Part shown: piece after piece, positions 44,806 through 52,847 of the stretch
Numbering within the stretch: the stretch's first letter is position 1
Layout of the letters: each line of letters starts with the position of its first letter
Made by a program: the position numbers and the translations under genes
The notes under the pieces: model-generated
Databases searched by the model: none
Told to the model about the DNA's origin: nothing
Seen by the model: the letters and a program-made list of their open reading frames with translations, nothing else
Assembly (NCBI GenBank): GCA_964408085.1
Contig: CAYOYB010000003.1
Span: 93,246 to 157,245 of the forward strand
Length of the DNA: 64,000 bases
Direction of reading: 5' to 3'
From: CAJLIR01 sp964408085
Lineage (GTDB): Bacteria > Bacillota_I > Bacilli_A > RF39 > UBA660

Positions 44806-44961
44806 TTATTTTTCCTTTTGTAATGCTCTATAAACTGTTACAAAAACAAATATTCCTAGTCCAAATAATGCTAACCATAAAATAGGATTATTTTGATGTC
44901 TAACCATAAATTCTTTTATTGGTTCCATCCATTTGTCTAAAGTATTTATTATATTTTTCAT
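44806..44961 (-). CDS. Small membrane protein coupled to pcrA
   Basis: A 51-aa protein with one helix (LWLALFGLGIFVFVTVY, about 28-44), a polar N-terminus (KNIINTLDKWMEPIKEF) and the end ALQKEK. GGAAGGTG lies just before the ATG, and the start comes 4 nt after the pcrA stop, implying translational coupling. I do not know the family. Confidence 0.65.
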   Translation of the reverse strand: MKNIINTLDKWMEPIKEFMVRHQNNPILWLALFGLGIFVFVTVYRALQKEK

Positions 44962-44965
44962 TTCA

Positions 44966-47059
44966 TTACACCTTCCTTATACTTTTATGACCTTTAATCA
45001 GTTTTTTTATTTCAGCTGGATATGAAAAAGCAACTGTTATAATTTGTTTTTCTACTCCAACGACAATTCCTTCACCAAATTCTTCATGAATAATTTTATC
45101 ACCAATTTTGTATTCAATTGTACTATCAATATTATCTTCTTTATTTAACATTGTATGCGTTTCTTTTAAATCAATATTTTCGCTTTCCAAGTATTCTTCA
45201 TCAATTTCATTAACGAATCTACTTGGTGGATTACAACTATCTAGTCCATATAAAATTCTTCTTTTAGCATTAATAAGCCACAACCTTTTTTTTGCTCTTG
45301 TAATCGCAACATAACATAGTCTTCTTTCTTCTTCCAAATTTTCGTTAGAATCGAATGAATTACTATGTGGGAATATTCCTTCCTCCAAGCCAATTATAAA
45401 GACATTGTCAAACTCTAAGCCTTTAGCGCTATGAACAGTCATTAATGTTACTAAATCGCTCGTTTGTTTTTGTTCTTCAACATCTGTAACTAAGCTAATT
45501 TCCATTAAAAAGTCTTCCAAGGAAACAATCCCATTTCGTTCTTCAAAGGTTTTTGTGATTGATTTAAATTCCTCTAGATTTTCTAACCTTACATCTGCTT
45601 CAATACTATTTTCTGCTACTAATGATGCTTTTAAACCTGTTAATTCTAAAACACTTTCAACTAATTCTGTTAATGAACTATTTTCTACCTTCTCACGTAA
45701 TATATCTATCTGATTTTTAAAGCTAAGTTCTTTTCCACTTTCAATAACTTCATAAATAGATTTTTGTTCAACAGAAGCTTTATCAACCAATTTTTCAATT
45801 GTTTTAGCTCCAATACCTCTTTTAGGAACATTTATAATTCGCATTAAACTAATATCATCATATTGATTATAAATAAGTTTTAGGTAAGCTGTTAAATCTT
45901 TAATTTCTTTTCGATTATAGAAATTTAAGCTTCCAACAACTTTATAAGGAATTGTTTCCCTAAGAAGTGCATCTTCAATATTACGTGATTGAGCATTAGT
46001 TCTATATAAAACTGCTATATCATCATGTTTATTACCTTGCTCAATTAACTTTTTAATTTCCTTAACAACATAGTATGCTTCATCTTTTTCATCAGTAGCT
46101 CGATAATATTTGATTTTTTCGCCATCGTCATTATCAGTCCATAAATTTTTTTCTTTTCGTTGTTTATTGTTTTTTATAACAGAGTTAGCAGCATTTAAAA
46201 TATTTTTAGTTGAACGATAGTTTTCTTCTAAAATAATAACTTTAGGGTTCTCATAATCATTTTCAAAGTTTAAAATATTTCGATAATTTGAACCTCTAAA
46301 ACTATATATTGATTGATCATTATCACCAACAACACAAATATTTTTGTATTTAGCGCTTATCATTTTAACTAAGTTATATTGTGCCTCATTAGTATCTTGA
46401 TATTCGTCAATCAAAATATATTTGAAGCGTTCTTGATATTCTTTTAAAACTTCTGGATTTTCTTTAAAAAGTTTAATAGGTAACATTAGTAAGTCATCAA
46501 AATCTAAAGAATTAGTAATGAGAAGTTTTTCTTGATATTTACGATAAACAGAAACAACGATTTGTTCAAAATCAGCAGAGGCATATTTTTCATAATCATT
46601 AGGTGTCATTAATTCGTTTTTAGCTCCACTAATTCGATTACGAATAACTTTAGGATTGTAATGATTAGTATCATAGCCCATTTCTCGCATAATCTTTTTT
46701 ACAATTGTTAAAGAATCATCACTATCTAAAATCGTAAAATTTGGTTTGAAATGTAATTTTTCGTAATGCTCTTTGATAACCAAAAGACCAAATGAGTGAA
46801 ATGTTGATATTTGGATGCGATTTGCAATGGGACCTAATAATGAAGCGACACGACTTTTCATTTCTTTAGCAGCCTTATTCGTAAATGTTATGGCTAAAAT
46901 TGATGATGGTAGGACATCTTTATTATGAATTAAATAAGCAATTTTAGTTGTTAGTACTTTTGTTTTTCCACTACCTGCACCAGCTAGTACTAAAATTGGC
47001 CCATCGGTTGTTTGAACAGCTTCTTGCTGATTAGAATTTAAAGTTTCAATGTCCACCAT
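44966..47059 (-). CDS. pcrA: ATP-dependent DNA helicase PcrA/UvrD
   Basis: A 697-aa superfamily 1 helicase. Motif I is AGAGSGKT, motif Ia TFTNKAAKEM, motif II DEYQDTN, motif III VGDNDQSIYSFRG, motif V VHSAKGLEF and motif VI ITRAKKRL. It unwinds DNA in nucleotide excision and mismatch repair and in plasmid replication. The C-terminus ends with the basic module expected for RNA polymerase contact. ATG at 47059 (GGTG upstream) is chosen. The pcrA-ligA neighbourhood is usual in Firmicutes. Confidence 0.95.
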   Translation of the reverse strand: MVDIETLNSNQQEAVQTTDGPILVLAGAGSGKTKVLTTKIAYLIHNKDVLPSSILAITFTNKAAKEMKSRVASLLGPIANRIQISTFHSFGLLVIKEHYEKLHFKPNFTILDSDDSLTIVKKIMREMGYDTNHYNPKVIRNRISGAKNELMTPNDYEKYASADFEQIVVSVYRKYQEKLLITNSLDFDDLLMLPIKLFKENPEVLKEYQERFKYILIDEYQDTNEAQYNLVKMISAKYKNICVVGDNDQSIYSFRGSNYRNILNFENDYENPKVIILEENYRSTKNILNAANSVIKNNKQRKEKNLWTDNDDGEKIKYYRATDEKDEAYYVVKEIKKLIEQGNKHDDIAVLYRTNAQSRNIEDALLRETIPYKVVGSLNFYNRKEIKDLTAYLKLIYNQYDDISLMRIINVPKRGIGAKTIEKLVDKASVEQKSIYEVIESGKELSFKNQIDILREKVENSSLTELVESVLELTGLKASLVAENSIEADVRLENLEEFKSITKTFEERNGIVSLEDFLMEISLVTDVEEQKQTSDLVTLMTVHSAKGLEFDNVFIIGLEEGIFPHSNSFDSNENLEEERRLCYVAITRAKKRLWLINAKRRILYGLDSCNPPSRFVNEIDEEYLESENIDLKETHTMLNKEDNIDSTIEYKIGDKIIHEEFGEGIVVGVEKQIITVAFSYPAEIKKLIKGHKSIRKV

Positions 47060-47111
47060 AAGCTTCACCATAATAATAATACCATAAATTTTACAAAATT
47101 AATAGCTAATA

Positions 47112-47147
47112 AAACTAAAAATACATAAATATTTTATTTATGTATTT
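47112..47147 (-). terminator. Sortase operon terminator
   Basis: AAATACATAAATA (47119-47131) pairs with TATTTATGTATTT (47135-47147). The stop codon of the sortase lies in the stem; T-rich sequence follows on the minus strand. Confidence 0.7.
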
Positions 47148-47713
47148 TCTGCTTCAATAATTAAATAATTATAATCATTTAAACAAGTAATTAATATTAA
47201 ATGATTGGTTTTTATTTCAGGTATACTTAATTGATTTTCCTTAGACATATTATAAATACTAGTTACTTGATAAATATATTTTTTATTTTCATAATAAATA
47301 ATTATTTGGTCTTTTAATTGTAATTTATCTAGATTTTTAAAATATGAATATAAACTATTACCTGAGTGGGCAGCTAAAATTAGTAAACTATTTTTATTAT
47401 CAATGCGATTGGATTCAACTAATATACTTACATTCTGATCAATATTATTTCGCAAATCATATTTATTATATACCCCTTGTTTTAAATTAATTTTAGGTAT
47501 TTCTAAAACTAATAAATAATTAGTAACAGTATTATCCATTTCTATTTTATTTCCTATATTATTATATTGTTTAAAAAATATAGACATTTCTTCATTTCTG
47601 GTTTTAATAAAATTATGGTATAAATATAATTTAATAATAAAATAGAATAAACTAATAAATATTAGGATTAAACCTAATATTTTATAAATTTTTCTTCTTG
47701 TAACTATATCCAT
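47138..47713 (-). CDS. Sortase-family transpeptidase lacking the usual Arg
   Basis: A 191-aa membrane enzyme: an N-terminal anchor (about 11-31) and a sortase domain. The catalytic His is H116 (LAAHSGNS) and Cys is C177 (LITCLND). The usual catalytic Arg a few residues after the Cys is replaced: the corresponding position appears to be Y183 in YNYLIIEA. It is encoded directly after, and overlapping by 32 nt, the adhesin gene, whose sorting motif LPNTK is the likely substrate. Class C/D-like by size. Confidence 0.82.
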   Translation of the reverse strand: MDIVTRRKIYKILGLILIFISLFYFIIKLYLYHNFIKTRNEEMSIFFKQYNNIGNKIEMDNTVTNYLLVLEIPKINLKQGVYNKYDLRNNIDQNVSILVESNRIDNKNSLLILAAHSGNSLYSYFKNLDKLQLKDQIIIYYENKKYIYQVTSIYNMSKENQLSIPEIKTNHLILITCLNDYNYLIIEAENT

Positions 47714-50700
47714 ATAATATTAAACCTATTAACATTATACTTCCCAAAATACTTAAACTATAATCATTTAATTTTGTATTTGGTAAATTAATTTTCTTTT
47801 GGTTTTCAATAGTAATTTCTTGATTAATTTTTAAATCAATCTGATGTGTTTTATTATCAAGAATATAATTATTCTTAGTTTTAATTTCTTGAATTTTATA
47901 AATAGAGGTTGGAATGTTTTTTAATTCAATTATTCCATTTTTATCAGTTTTAAATTTTCCTAGTGAAATATCATGATAATAAATTTCAAAAGTAACATCT
48001 GAAATAGGTTCCTTTGTATAGCTATCAACTTTTTTTATTTTTAAATTATTTTTAGGTAAATAATTAATCAACTCTATTTGTTGCTTCTCTTTTTCATTTA
48101 GATTAAAGCAATAGGTATTGGTATCTAAAATATAATCTTCTTTAGTTTTGTTCTCTATTAAACAATAATTTCCTAAAATTAAATTATCAAAAATAATTTG
48201 ACCTCTATCATCAGTTTTAGCAGTTGATACAATATCACCTTTGCTATAATGTTTGACCCCATCTTTAGTAATAATATCTTGCTCTGCTTTTAGAATAAAT
48301 TCAACATTAGATAAATATTCATAACTATATTTTAATTTTTCATAATTAAATATCTCTCCTTTTTTATTTACTATAATCTGACCACGTTTTAATTCATTAT
48401 AAAAATTTATTTCTATCGTGTTATTTTCTGTTTTTGAATCGCTGATTTCGATAATTAATGAATCTTTATTAAGTAAATATTCATTAGTAGTTGATATCTC
48501 TTTTATTTCATATGTTCCATATGGGAGGTTATCAATAATTAAATATCCCTCTTCGTTAATCATTAAATCTTTATTACCATCTATATAAATATAACGATTA
48601 GAATCTAAATTTTTAATATTAAATTTAATATTAGAGTTTTTAATAGGTAGATTAGATATACTATCTAATTTATTTAATTTTAAAGTTCCTTTTTTTAAAT
48701 AATTTATAAGTTCTAATTGTTGATTTTCATTTTCTAGCAAATTAAAGCAATATATATTTTCATCTAAAATATAATTATTTAAAGTATTAGTTTCTTTAAT
48801 ACAATATGAACCTAAAATTAGATTATCAAATTCAAGCTTACCAGTGCTGTTACTCTTTTTAATAGAAATGATATCTCCTTTTGAATAAATTTTTCCTAAA
48901 TCACCTGTTAAAATATCTTCATTAGCTATTAAGGTAAATTCTATATCTGATAATAGAGTAAAAGTAGATTCCAAAGTTTTAAAATTAAATTTTTCTCCTT
49001 TTTTTATAATAGATATTTTTCCTTTTTTCAGTTTATTGTAAAAGGTAGTTTCAACTAAATTCTCATTATTAATTGTTTCTTCATTAATTTTAATTTTTAA
49101 TGGCTGATTATTGACTTCATATATTGGATTATCATTTATTTCTGTAATCTCATAAGTTCCATATGGTAGATTATCGATTATTAAATAACCTTCATTATTG
49201 ATGACTAAATCTTTTTCATTATCAACTAAAATATATTGGTCAGTTTCGATATTTTTAATATTAAATTTGATGTTAGAATTTTTAATAGGTAAATTAGATT
49301 CTTTATCTAATTTATTTATCTTTAATGTACCTCTTTTTAGATAATTTCTATGGTCAATTGATATTCCATGATAGATTTTTAAATCATAACAGTGCTCACT
49401 TGAATCAATCATATAGTCATCTAGCGTTTTTGTTTCTATAAAACAATAATCACCTAAAACCAAATCATTAAATTCTAACATACCAAGTTCATTGGTTTTT
49501 TTTACTGAGACAATATCACCTTTTTTATAATAAATAGTTCCTTCTGGCGCAATAATATCCTCGTTAGCAATCAATTTAAATTCAACATTTGCAAGTGGTT
49601 TTAGTTCATAACTAAGAGTATCTTGATTAAAGAATTCTCCAAGTTTATTAATATTGATGCTACCTTTTTCTAGTTCATTTATAAATAACATATTATAAGT
49701 TGGACTATTTATATGTACTGTATAAGTATCATTGTCTTTTATATAACCATCTATTGAATTTAATTCTTTAATATAGTAATGACCATAAACTAGATTATCA
49801 AATGTTAATATACCATTATCACCGGTTATACCACTACTTATTAATTGACCTTTAGTATAATGTATTGTTCCATCACTTGTTGTAATATTTACAGTTGCAT
49901 ATAAACCAAACTCAATACCTGATAATGGTTCTCTAGAATCTTTATCAACCTTAGTTATAATTAGTTTTCCTTTTTTCAATGTATTAAAAAAATTCAATTC
50001 ATAAATATTATTTTCATTAACAGTATCCTTATTGACTGAAATTATAGCTTCCTCTTGATTTAACTCATATTCTTCATTAGTCATAATTTCAGTTATCTTA
50101 TATTCTCCATAAGGCAATGATTCAGTAATTAGATAGCCATCAGAATTTATTGGTATATCCTTAGTACCATTAACATAGATATATTCTCCAGTTGAAGTTT
50201 CAATTATATTAAATTTGATATTTGAATCTTTTATTGGTAAATTTGATTCTTTATCTATTTTATTGACTTTAATTTTAGCACCATCAATTTTAATAGAAAA
50301 ATTTGTTTCTATATCATTAGGTCTACCACCTGTAATTAATGGTTGAGTTCCATCTTCATAGTAATACATTGGAAAATCGTCACGATACATTTTCTTTTTT
50401 AATTTAATATTAATAGTACCTACAAAATTATCTAAATCCTTTATTTTTAATTTATTATCTTCAATTAAAATATTTTGCCAGTTACTATCAACAATTTCAA
50501 AGTCATTTAGAATTTCATCCTCAAATTCTAAATAATTAGTTGGGTTGTAATTATAAGTGTGATTAGCAAAATATGGTAAAGAATTATGATTATTAACTAA
50601 TCTTATAATTTCGTTTTTTTCCATTGAAACATCGATATAATTTCCATATCCATATCTTTCCGTATAAAATTCAATTAAATAAGGACTAATACGCTCCCAA

Positions 50701-51062
50701 ATTAAAGCTTGAGTTGCCATATAATAGTTAGGTGTTTGATGTCCATAATAGTCATATCCATAATAAATAATTTTATTAAGATAATCTTGCGTTTCAAAAT
50801 CGTAAGTTGCACCACTAAGTGGTATACCATAGTACTCATATTTTGTAATTGCAGAAATTGGATCCATGCAGAACGCTATTTTACCATTTATGGTATATTT
50901 AAATTGAGCATCAGAACCATAATGATCTGGCATTCCATTTTGAACGTAATAAGCATTATCGTAAGTTTCTTTTACTAAATTATACTTACTATCAGCTCTA
51001 ACCTTAGGTATACAAAATAATGATACCAATATAGTAATTAAAAATAGTATTTTTTTGTTAAT
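47682..51062 (-). CDS. Thioester-domain surface adhesin with SpaA repeats, AUU start
   Basis: A 1126-aa wall-anchored protein. A thioester domain is indicated by C65 in IAFCMD and Q118 in MATQALIWE, which would form a Cys-Gln thioester that can bind host or surface amines. Eight SpaA/Cna-B-like repeats follow (about 260-1090), each opening with KxK and ending with an Ile/Thr-Glu motif, as for isopeptide bonds. The C-terminus is LPNTK, a helix, and KKKNL. AAGGAGG is 7 nt before an in-frame ATT (51060-51062) that gives a full signal peptide; the first standard start, TTG at 51029, would cut it short. Confidence 0.85.
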   Translation of the reverse strand: MNKKILFLITILVSLFCIPKVRADSKYNLVKETYDNAYYVQNGMPDHYGSDAQFKYTINGKIAFCMDPISAITKYEYYGIPLSGATYDFETQDYLNKIIYYGYDYYGHQTPNYYMATQALIWERISPYLIEFYTERYGYGNYIDVSMEKNEIIRLVNNHNSLPYFANHTYNYNPTNYLEFEDEILNDFEIVDSNWQNILIEDNKLKIKDLDNFVGTINIKLKKKMYRDDFPMYYYEDGTQPLITGGRPNDIETNFSIKIDGAKIKVNKIDKESNLPIKDSNIKFNIIETSTGEYIYVNGTKDIPINSDGYLITESLPYGEYKITEIMTNEEYELNQEEAIISVNKDTVNENNIYELNFFNTLKKGKLIITKVDKDSREPLSGIEFGLYATVNITTSDGTIHYTKGQLISSGITGDNGILTFDNLVYGHYYIKELNSIDGYIKDNDTYTVHINSPTYNMLFINELEKGSININKLGEFFNQDTLSYELKPLANVEFKLIANEDIIAPEGTIYYKKGDIVSVKKTNELGMLEFNDLVLGDYCFIETKTLDDYMIDSSEHCYDLKIYHGISIDHRNYLKRGTLKINKLDKESNLPIKNSNIKFNIKNIETDQYILVDNEKDLVINNEGYLIIDNLPYGTYEITEINDNPIYEVNNQPLKIKINEETINNENLVETTFYNKLKKGKISIIKKGEKFNFKTLESTFTLLSDIEFTLIANEDILTGDLGKIYSKGDIISIKKSNSTGKLEFDNLILGSYCIKETNTLNNYILDENIYCFNLLENENQQLELINYLKKGTLKLNKLDSISNLPIKNSNIKFNIKNLDSNRYIYIDGNKDLMINEEGYLIIDNLPYGTYEIKEISTTNEYLLNKDSLIIEISDSKTENNTIEINFYNELKRGQIIVNKKGEIFNYEKLKYSYEYLSNVEFILKAEQDIITKDGVKHYSKGDIVSTAKTDDRGQIIFDNLILGNYCLIENKTKEDYILDTNTYCFNLNEKEKQQIELINYLPKNNLKIKKVDSYTKEPISDVTFEIYYHDISLGKFKTDKNGIIELKNIPTSIYKIQEIKTKNNYILDNKTHQIDLKINQEITIENQKKINLPNTKLNDYSLSILGSIMLIGLILYGYSYKKKNL

Positions 51063-51207
51063 AACAATTCCTCCTTTTCTTATTCCCTTTCATTCTTCAT
51101 ATATAACATACAATAAAAATTTAAATATCCCTTTTTTTAAGATAAAAAAATCACTTAAAAGTGAATTTAGAATATAATAAACTGATAAGAAAGAGAGGAG
51201 ATAAAGA

Positions 51208-52209
51208 ATGAAAAAAATGATTTTTTCAATAATTGGCATTTTAATTATACTTGGTATCGTTTTAATTCCTAGCTTATTTAAAAAAGAAGAAAAATTAACT
51301 AAAGTAAAAGTAGCAGAAGTTGCTCACAGTATTTTTTATGCACCACAATATATTGCAGATTCTTTAGGTTATTTTGAAGAAGAAGGATTAGATGTTGAAA
51401 TTATTTTAGCATCAGGTGCTGACAAAGTAACAGCTGCTGTATTATCTGGGGATGTTCAAATAGGTTTTTCAGGTAGTGAAGCCACTATTTATGTCTACAA
51501 TCAAGGTGAAAATGATTATCTAGTTAATTTTTCAGCATTAACTAAAAGAGATGGAAGTTTCATTGTTTCAAGAGAAAAATACGATAATTTTACCTTAAAT
51601 GATATGATTGGTAAAACAGTTATTGGTGGTAGAAAAGGTGGTATGCCTGTAATGACATTTGAATGGGCGTTACGTGAGAGTGGTATTGACCCAGCTAATG
51701 ATCTAGAGATAGATACAAGTATTGCATTTGGCGCAATGTCTGGAGCATTCATTGGTGGTACTGGGGATTTCGTTAATCTTTTTGAACCACAAGCTTTACA
51801 AATTGAACAACAAGGACTTGGTTATGTTGTAGCATCTTTAGGAGAACTAGGTGGTGTAGTTCCATATACTGCATATAATGCTAAAAAAAGTTATATTGAA
51901 AATAATCCAGAAGTAATGGAAAAATTTGCAAGAGCTATTCAAAGAGGATTAGATTATGTTCATAATAATTCTTCTGAAGATATAGCTAAAAATATTTTGC
52001 CACACTTTCCAGACATATCTTTAAATGATTTAACTAAAATTGTTGAAAGATATAAACAAAATGATTCTTGGTTTACTACAACTTATATAAATGAAGAAGA
52101 TTTTAATCATATAGAAGATATCATGGAAGCAGCAGGAGAATTAACTGAAAGAGTTCCTTATGATAAATTAGTTGACAATAGTTTTTCAGATAAAATAAAT
52201 AATAAATAA
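51208..52209 (+). CDS. NMT1/SsuA-like ABC substrate-binding protein
   Basis: A 333-aa extracytoplasmic binding protein of the NitT/TauT group. A membrane anchor (about 5-24) without lipobox Cys precedes the binding domain: IFYAPQYIADSLGYFEEEGL and SGDVQIGFSGSEATIYV are typical. Substrates in this group include sulphonates, nitrate and thiamine precursors; I see no riboswitch to decide. The matching ATPase and permease genes are 3.2 kb away (55458-56988), with other genes in between. GAGAGGAG precedes the ATG. Confidence 0.85.
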   Translation: MKKMIFSIIGILIILGIVLIPSLFKKEEKLTKVKVAEVAHSIFYAPQYIADSLGYFEEEGLDVEIILASGADKVTAAVLSGDVQIGFSGSEATIYVYNQGENDYLVNFSALTKRDGSFIVSREKYDNFTLNDMIGKTVIGGRKGGMPVMTFEWALRESGIDPANDLEIDTSIAFGAMSGAFIGGTGDFVNLFEPQALQIEQQGLGYVVASLGELGGVVPYTAYNAKKSYIENNPEVMEKFARAIQRGLDYVHNNSSEDIAKNILPHFPDISLNDLTKIVERYKQNDSWFTTTYINEEDFNHIEDIMEAAGELTERVPYDKLVDNSFSDKINNK

Positions 52210-52388
52210 GATATAAAAACACTTGAATTTTTTTCAAGTGTTTTGTTTTTAATTAACATTTTAAGTAGTTTATATATTTGCTTTTTTATTTCTAGCGAAT
52301 AATTATCACTTGAACTGTAATAATTGTTAAGTAAATTATACACTGTTAAAATATTTGCATTAACTACATATTTTTTTGTTATTCTCAT
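52158..52388 (-). CDS. Possible small protein overlapping the binding-protein gene end
   Basis: A 76-aa frame starting MRITKKYVVNANIL with AAAGGA 7 nt upstream. It reads through the terminator hairpin at 52216-52244 and 52 bases into the convergent gene, which is unusual for a real gene. The first 48 codons look coding, so it may be genuine but is doubtful. Confidence 0.3.
   Translation of the reverse strand: MRITKKYVVNANILTVYNLLNNYYSSSDNYSLEIKKQIYKLLKMLIKNKTLEKNSSVFISYLLFILSEKLLSTNLS
52216..52250 (+). terminator. Terminator of the substrate-binding protein gene
   Basis: AAAACACTTGAA (52216-52227) pairs with TTCAAGTGTTTT (52233-52244), followed by GTTTTT. Confidence 0.85.
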
Positions 52389-52468
52389 ACTATAATCCTT
52401 TAGTATGAATATTAATATACAAATAAATTTGATTCATGTATTTATTAGGTTCTTTTGTCAAAAAAAAT

Positions 52469-52497
52469 TTGCATAAATTATAAATATATGCTATTAT
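52469..52497 (+). promoter_or_regulatory. Promoter of antisense RNA 2
   Basis: TTGCAT (52469-52474), 17 nt, TATTAT (52492-52497) preceded by TGC. Same architecture as the promoter at 14914-14942. Confidence 0.7.
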
Positions 52498-52503
52498 GTA
52501 TGT

Positions 52504-52626
52504 AGCAAGAAAACTTGCATAAAATAAAAAAGGGAATACTTAACACTCTAATGTTGAGTACTCGCCACTTTAATGGTTTTGCACTTAATCTACTGATGAA
52601 AGTAAATTGAGTGCTTTTTCTTTTTT
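52504..52626 (+). ncRNA. Putative antisense antitoxin RNA 2 of a type I toxin-antitoxin locus
   Basis: About 120 nt. It opens with a hairpin (GCAAG-AAAA-CTTGC, 52505-52518) of the same shape but different sequence from that of RNA 1, then the shared ATAAAATAAAAAAGGGA. Repeat elements GGGAATACTTAACA (52532-52545) and GTTGAGTACTCGCCACTT (52553-52570) match the toxin mRNA leader. The terminator is GCACT...AGTGC (52581-52614) with a T-rich tail. The changed but still paired hairpin is covariation-like support for a functional RNA. Confidence 0.65.
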
Positions 52627-52633
52627 ATAGTTA

Positions 52634-52717
52634 CTATGTTGCAAAAATAAAAAGTAAGGCTATAAGTAAAAGGATAATTAAAATCAAAGCAGAGATTAAA
52701 AAATCTTTCTTAGACAT
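52634..52717 (-). CDS. Small hydrophobic toxin 2 (type I toxin-antitoxin)
   Basis: A 27-aa peptide starting MSKKDFLIS and then a helix rich in Leu and Ile, ending FIFAT. AAGGAGG lies 9 nt before the ATG at 52717; an earlier ATG at 52723 is too close to that site. It shares the N-terminal pattern and all flanking RNA elements with the peptide at 15062-15139. It would act as a membrane-active toxin if the antisense RNA is lost (inference). Confidence 0.65.
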   Translation of the reverse strand: MSKKDFLISALILIILLLIALLFIFAT

Positions 52718-52810
52718 AATCATCAGCCTCCTTCCAAGTAAGAAGTCGGCAAGCACTCAACTGTTATGTATTCCCAATATCATTATACTATAAGTTAACT
52801 ACATGTACAA
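52718..52810 (-). promoter_or_regulatory. Promoter and structured leader of toxin 2 mRNA
   Basis: On the minus strand TTGTAC (52805-52810), 17 nt, TATAAT (52782-52787). The leader holds GGGAATACATAACA (52762-52775) and GTTGAGTGCTTGCCGACTT (52743-52761), repeated in antisense RNA 2. A hairpin GCC-CTTC...GAAG-GGC buries the ribosome binding site AAGGAGG in its 3' arm. Confidence 0.65.
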
Positions 52811-52847
52811 ACAAACAATTTAATACTTTTAATTAAATATATATAAT

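Noticed and set aside
51090..51207. Riboswitch upstream of the binding-protein gene (THI-box)
   Set aside because: Only a small hairpin (TCACTT...AAGTGA) is visible; the conserved CTGAGA-type TPP sequences are absent.
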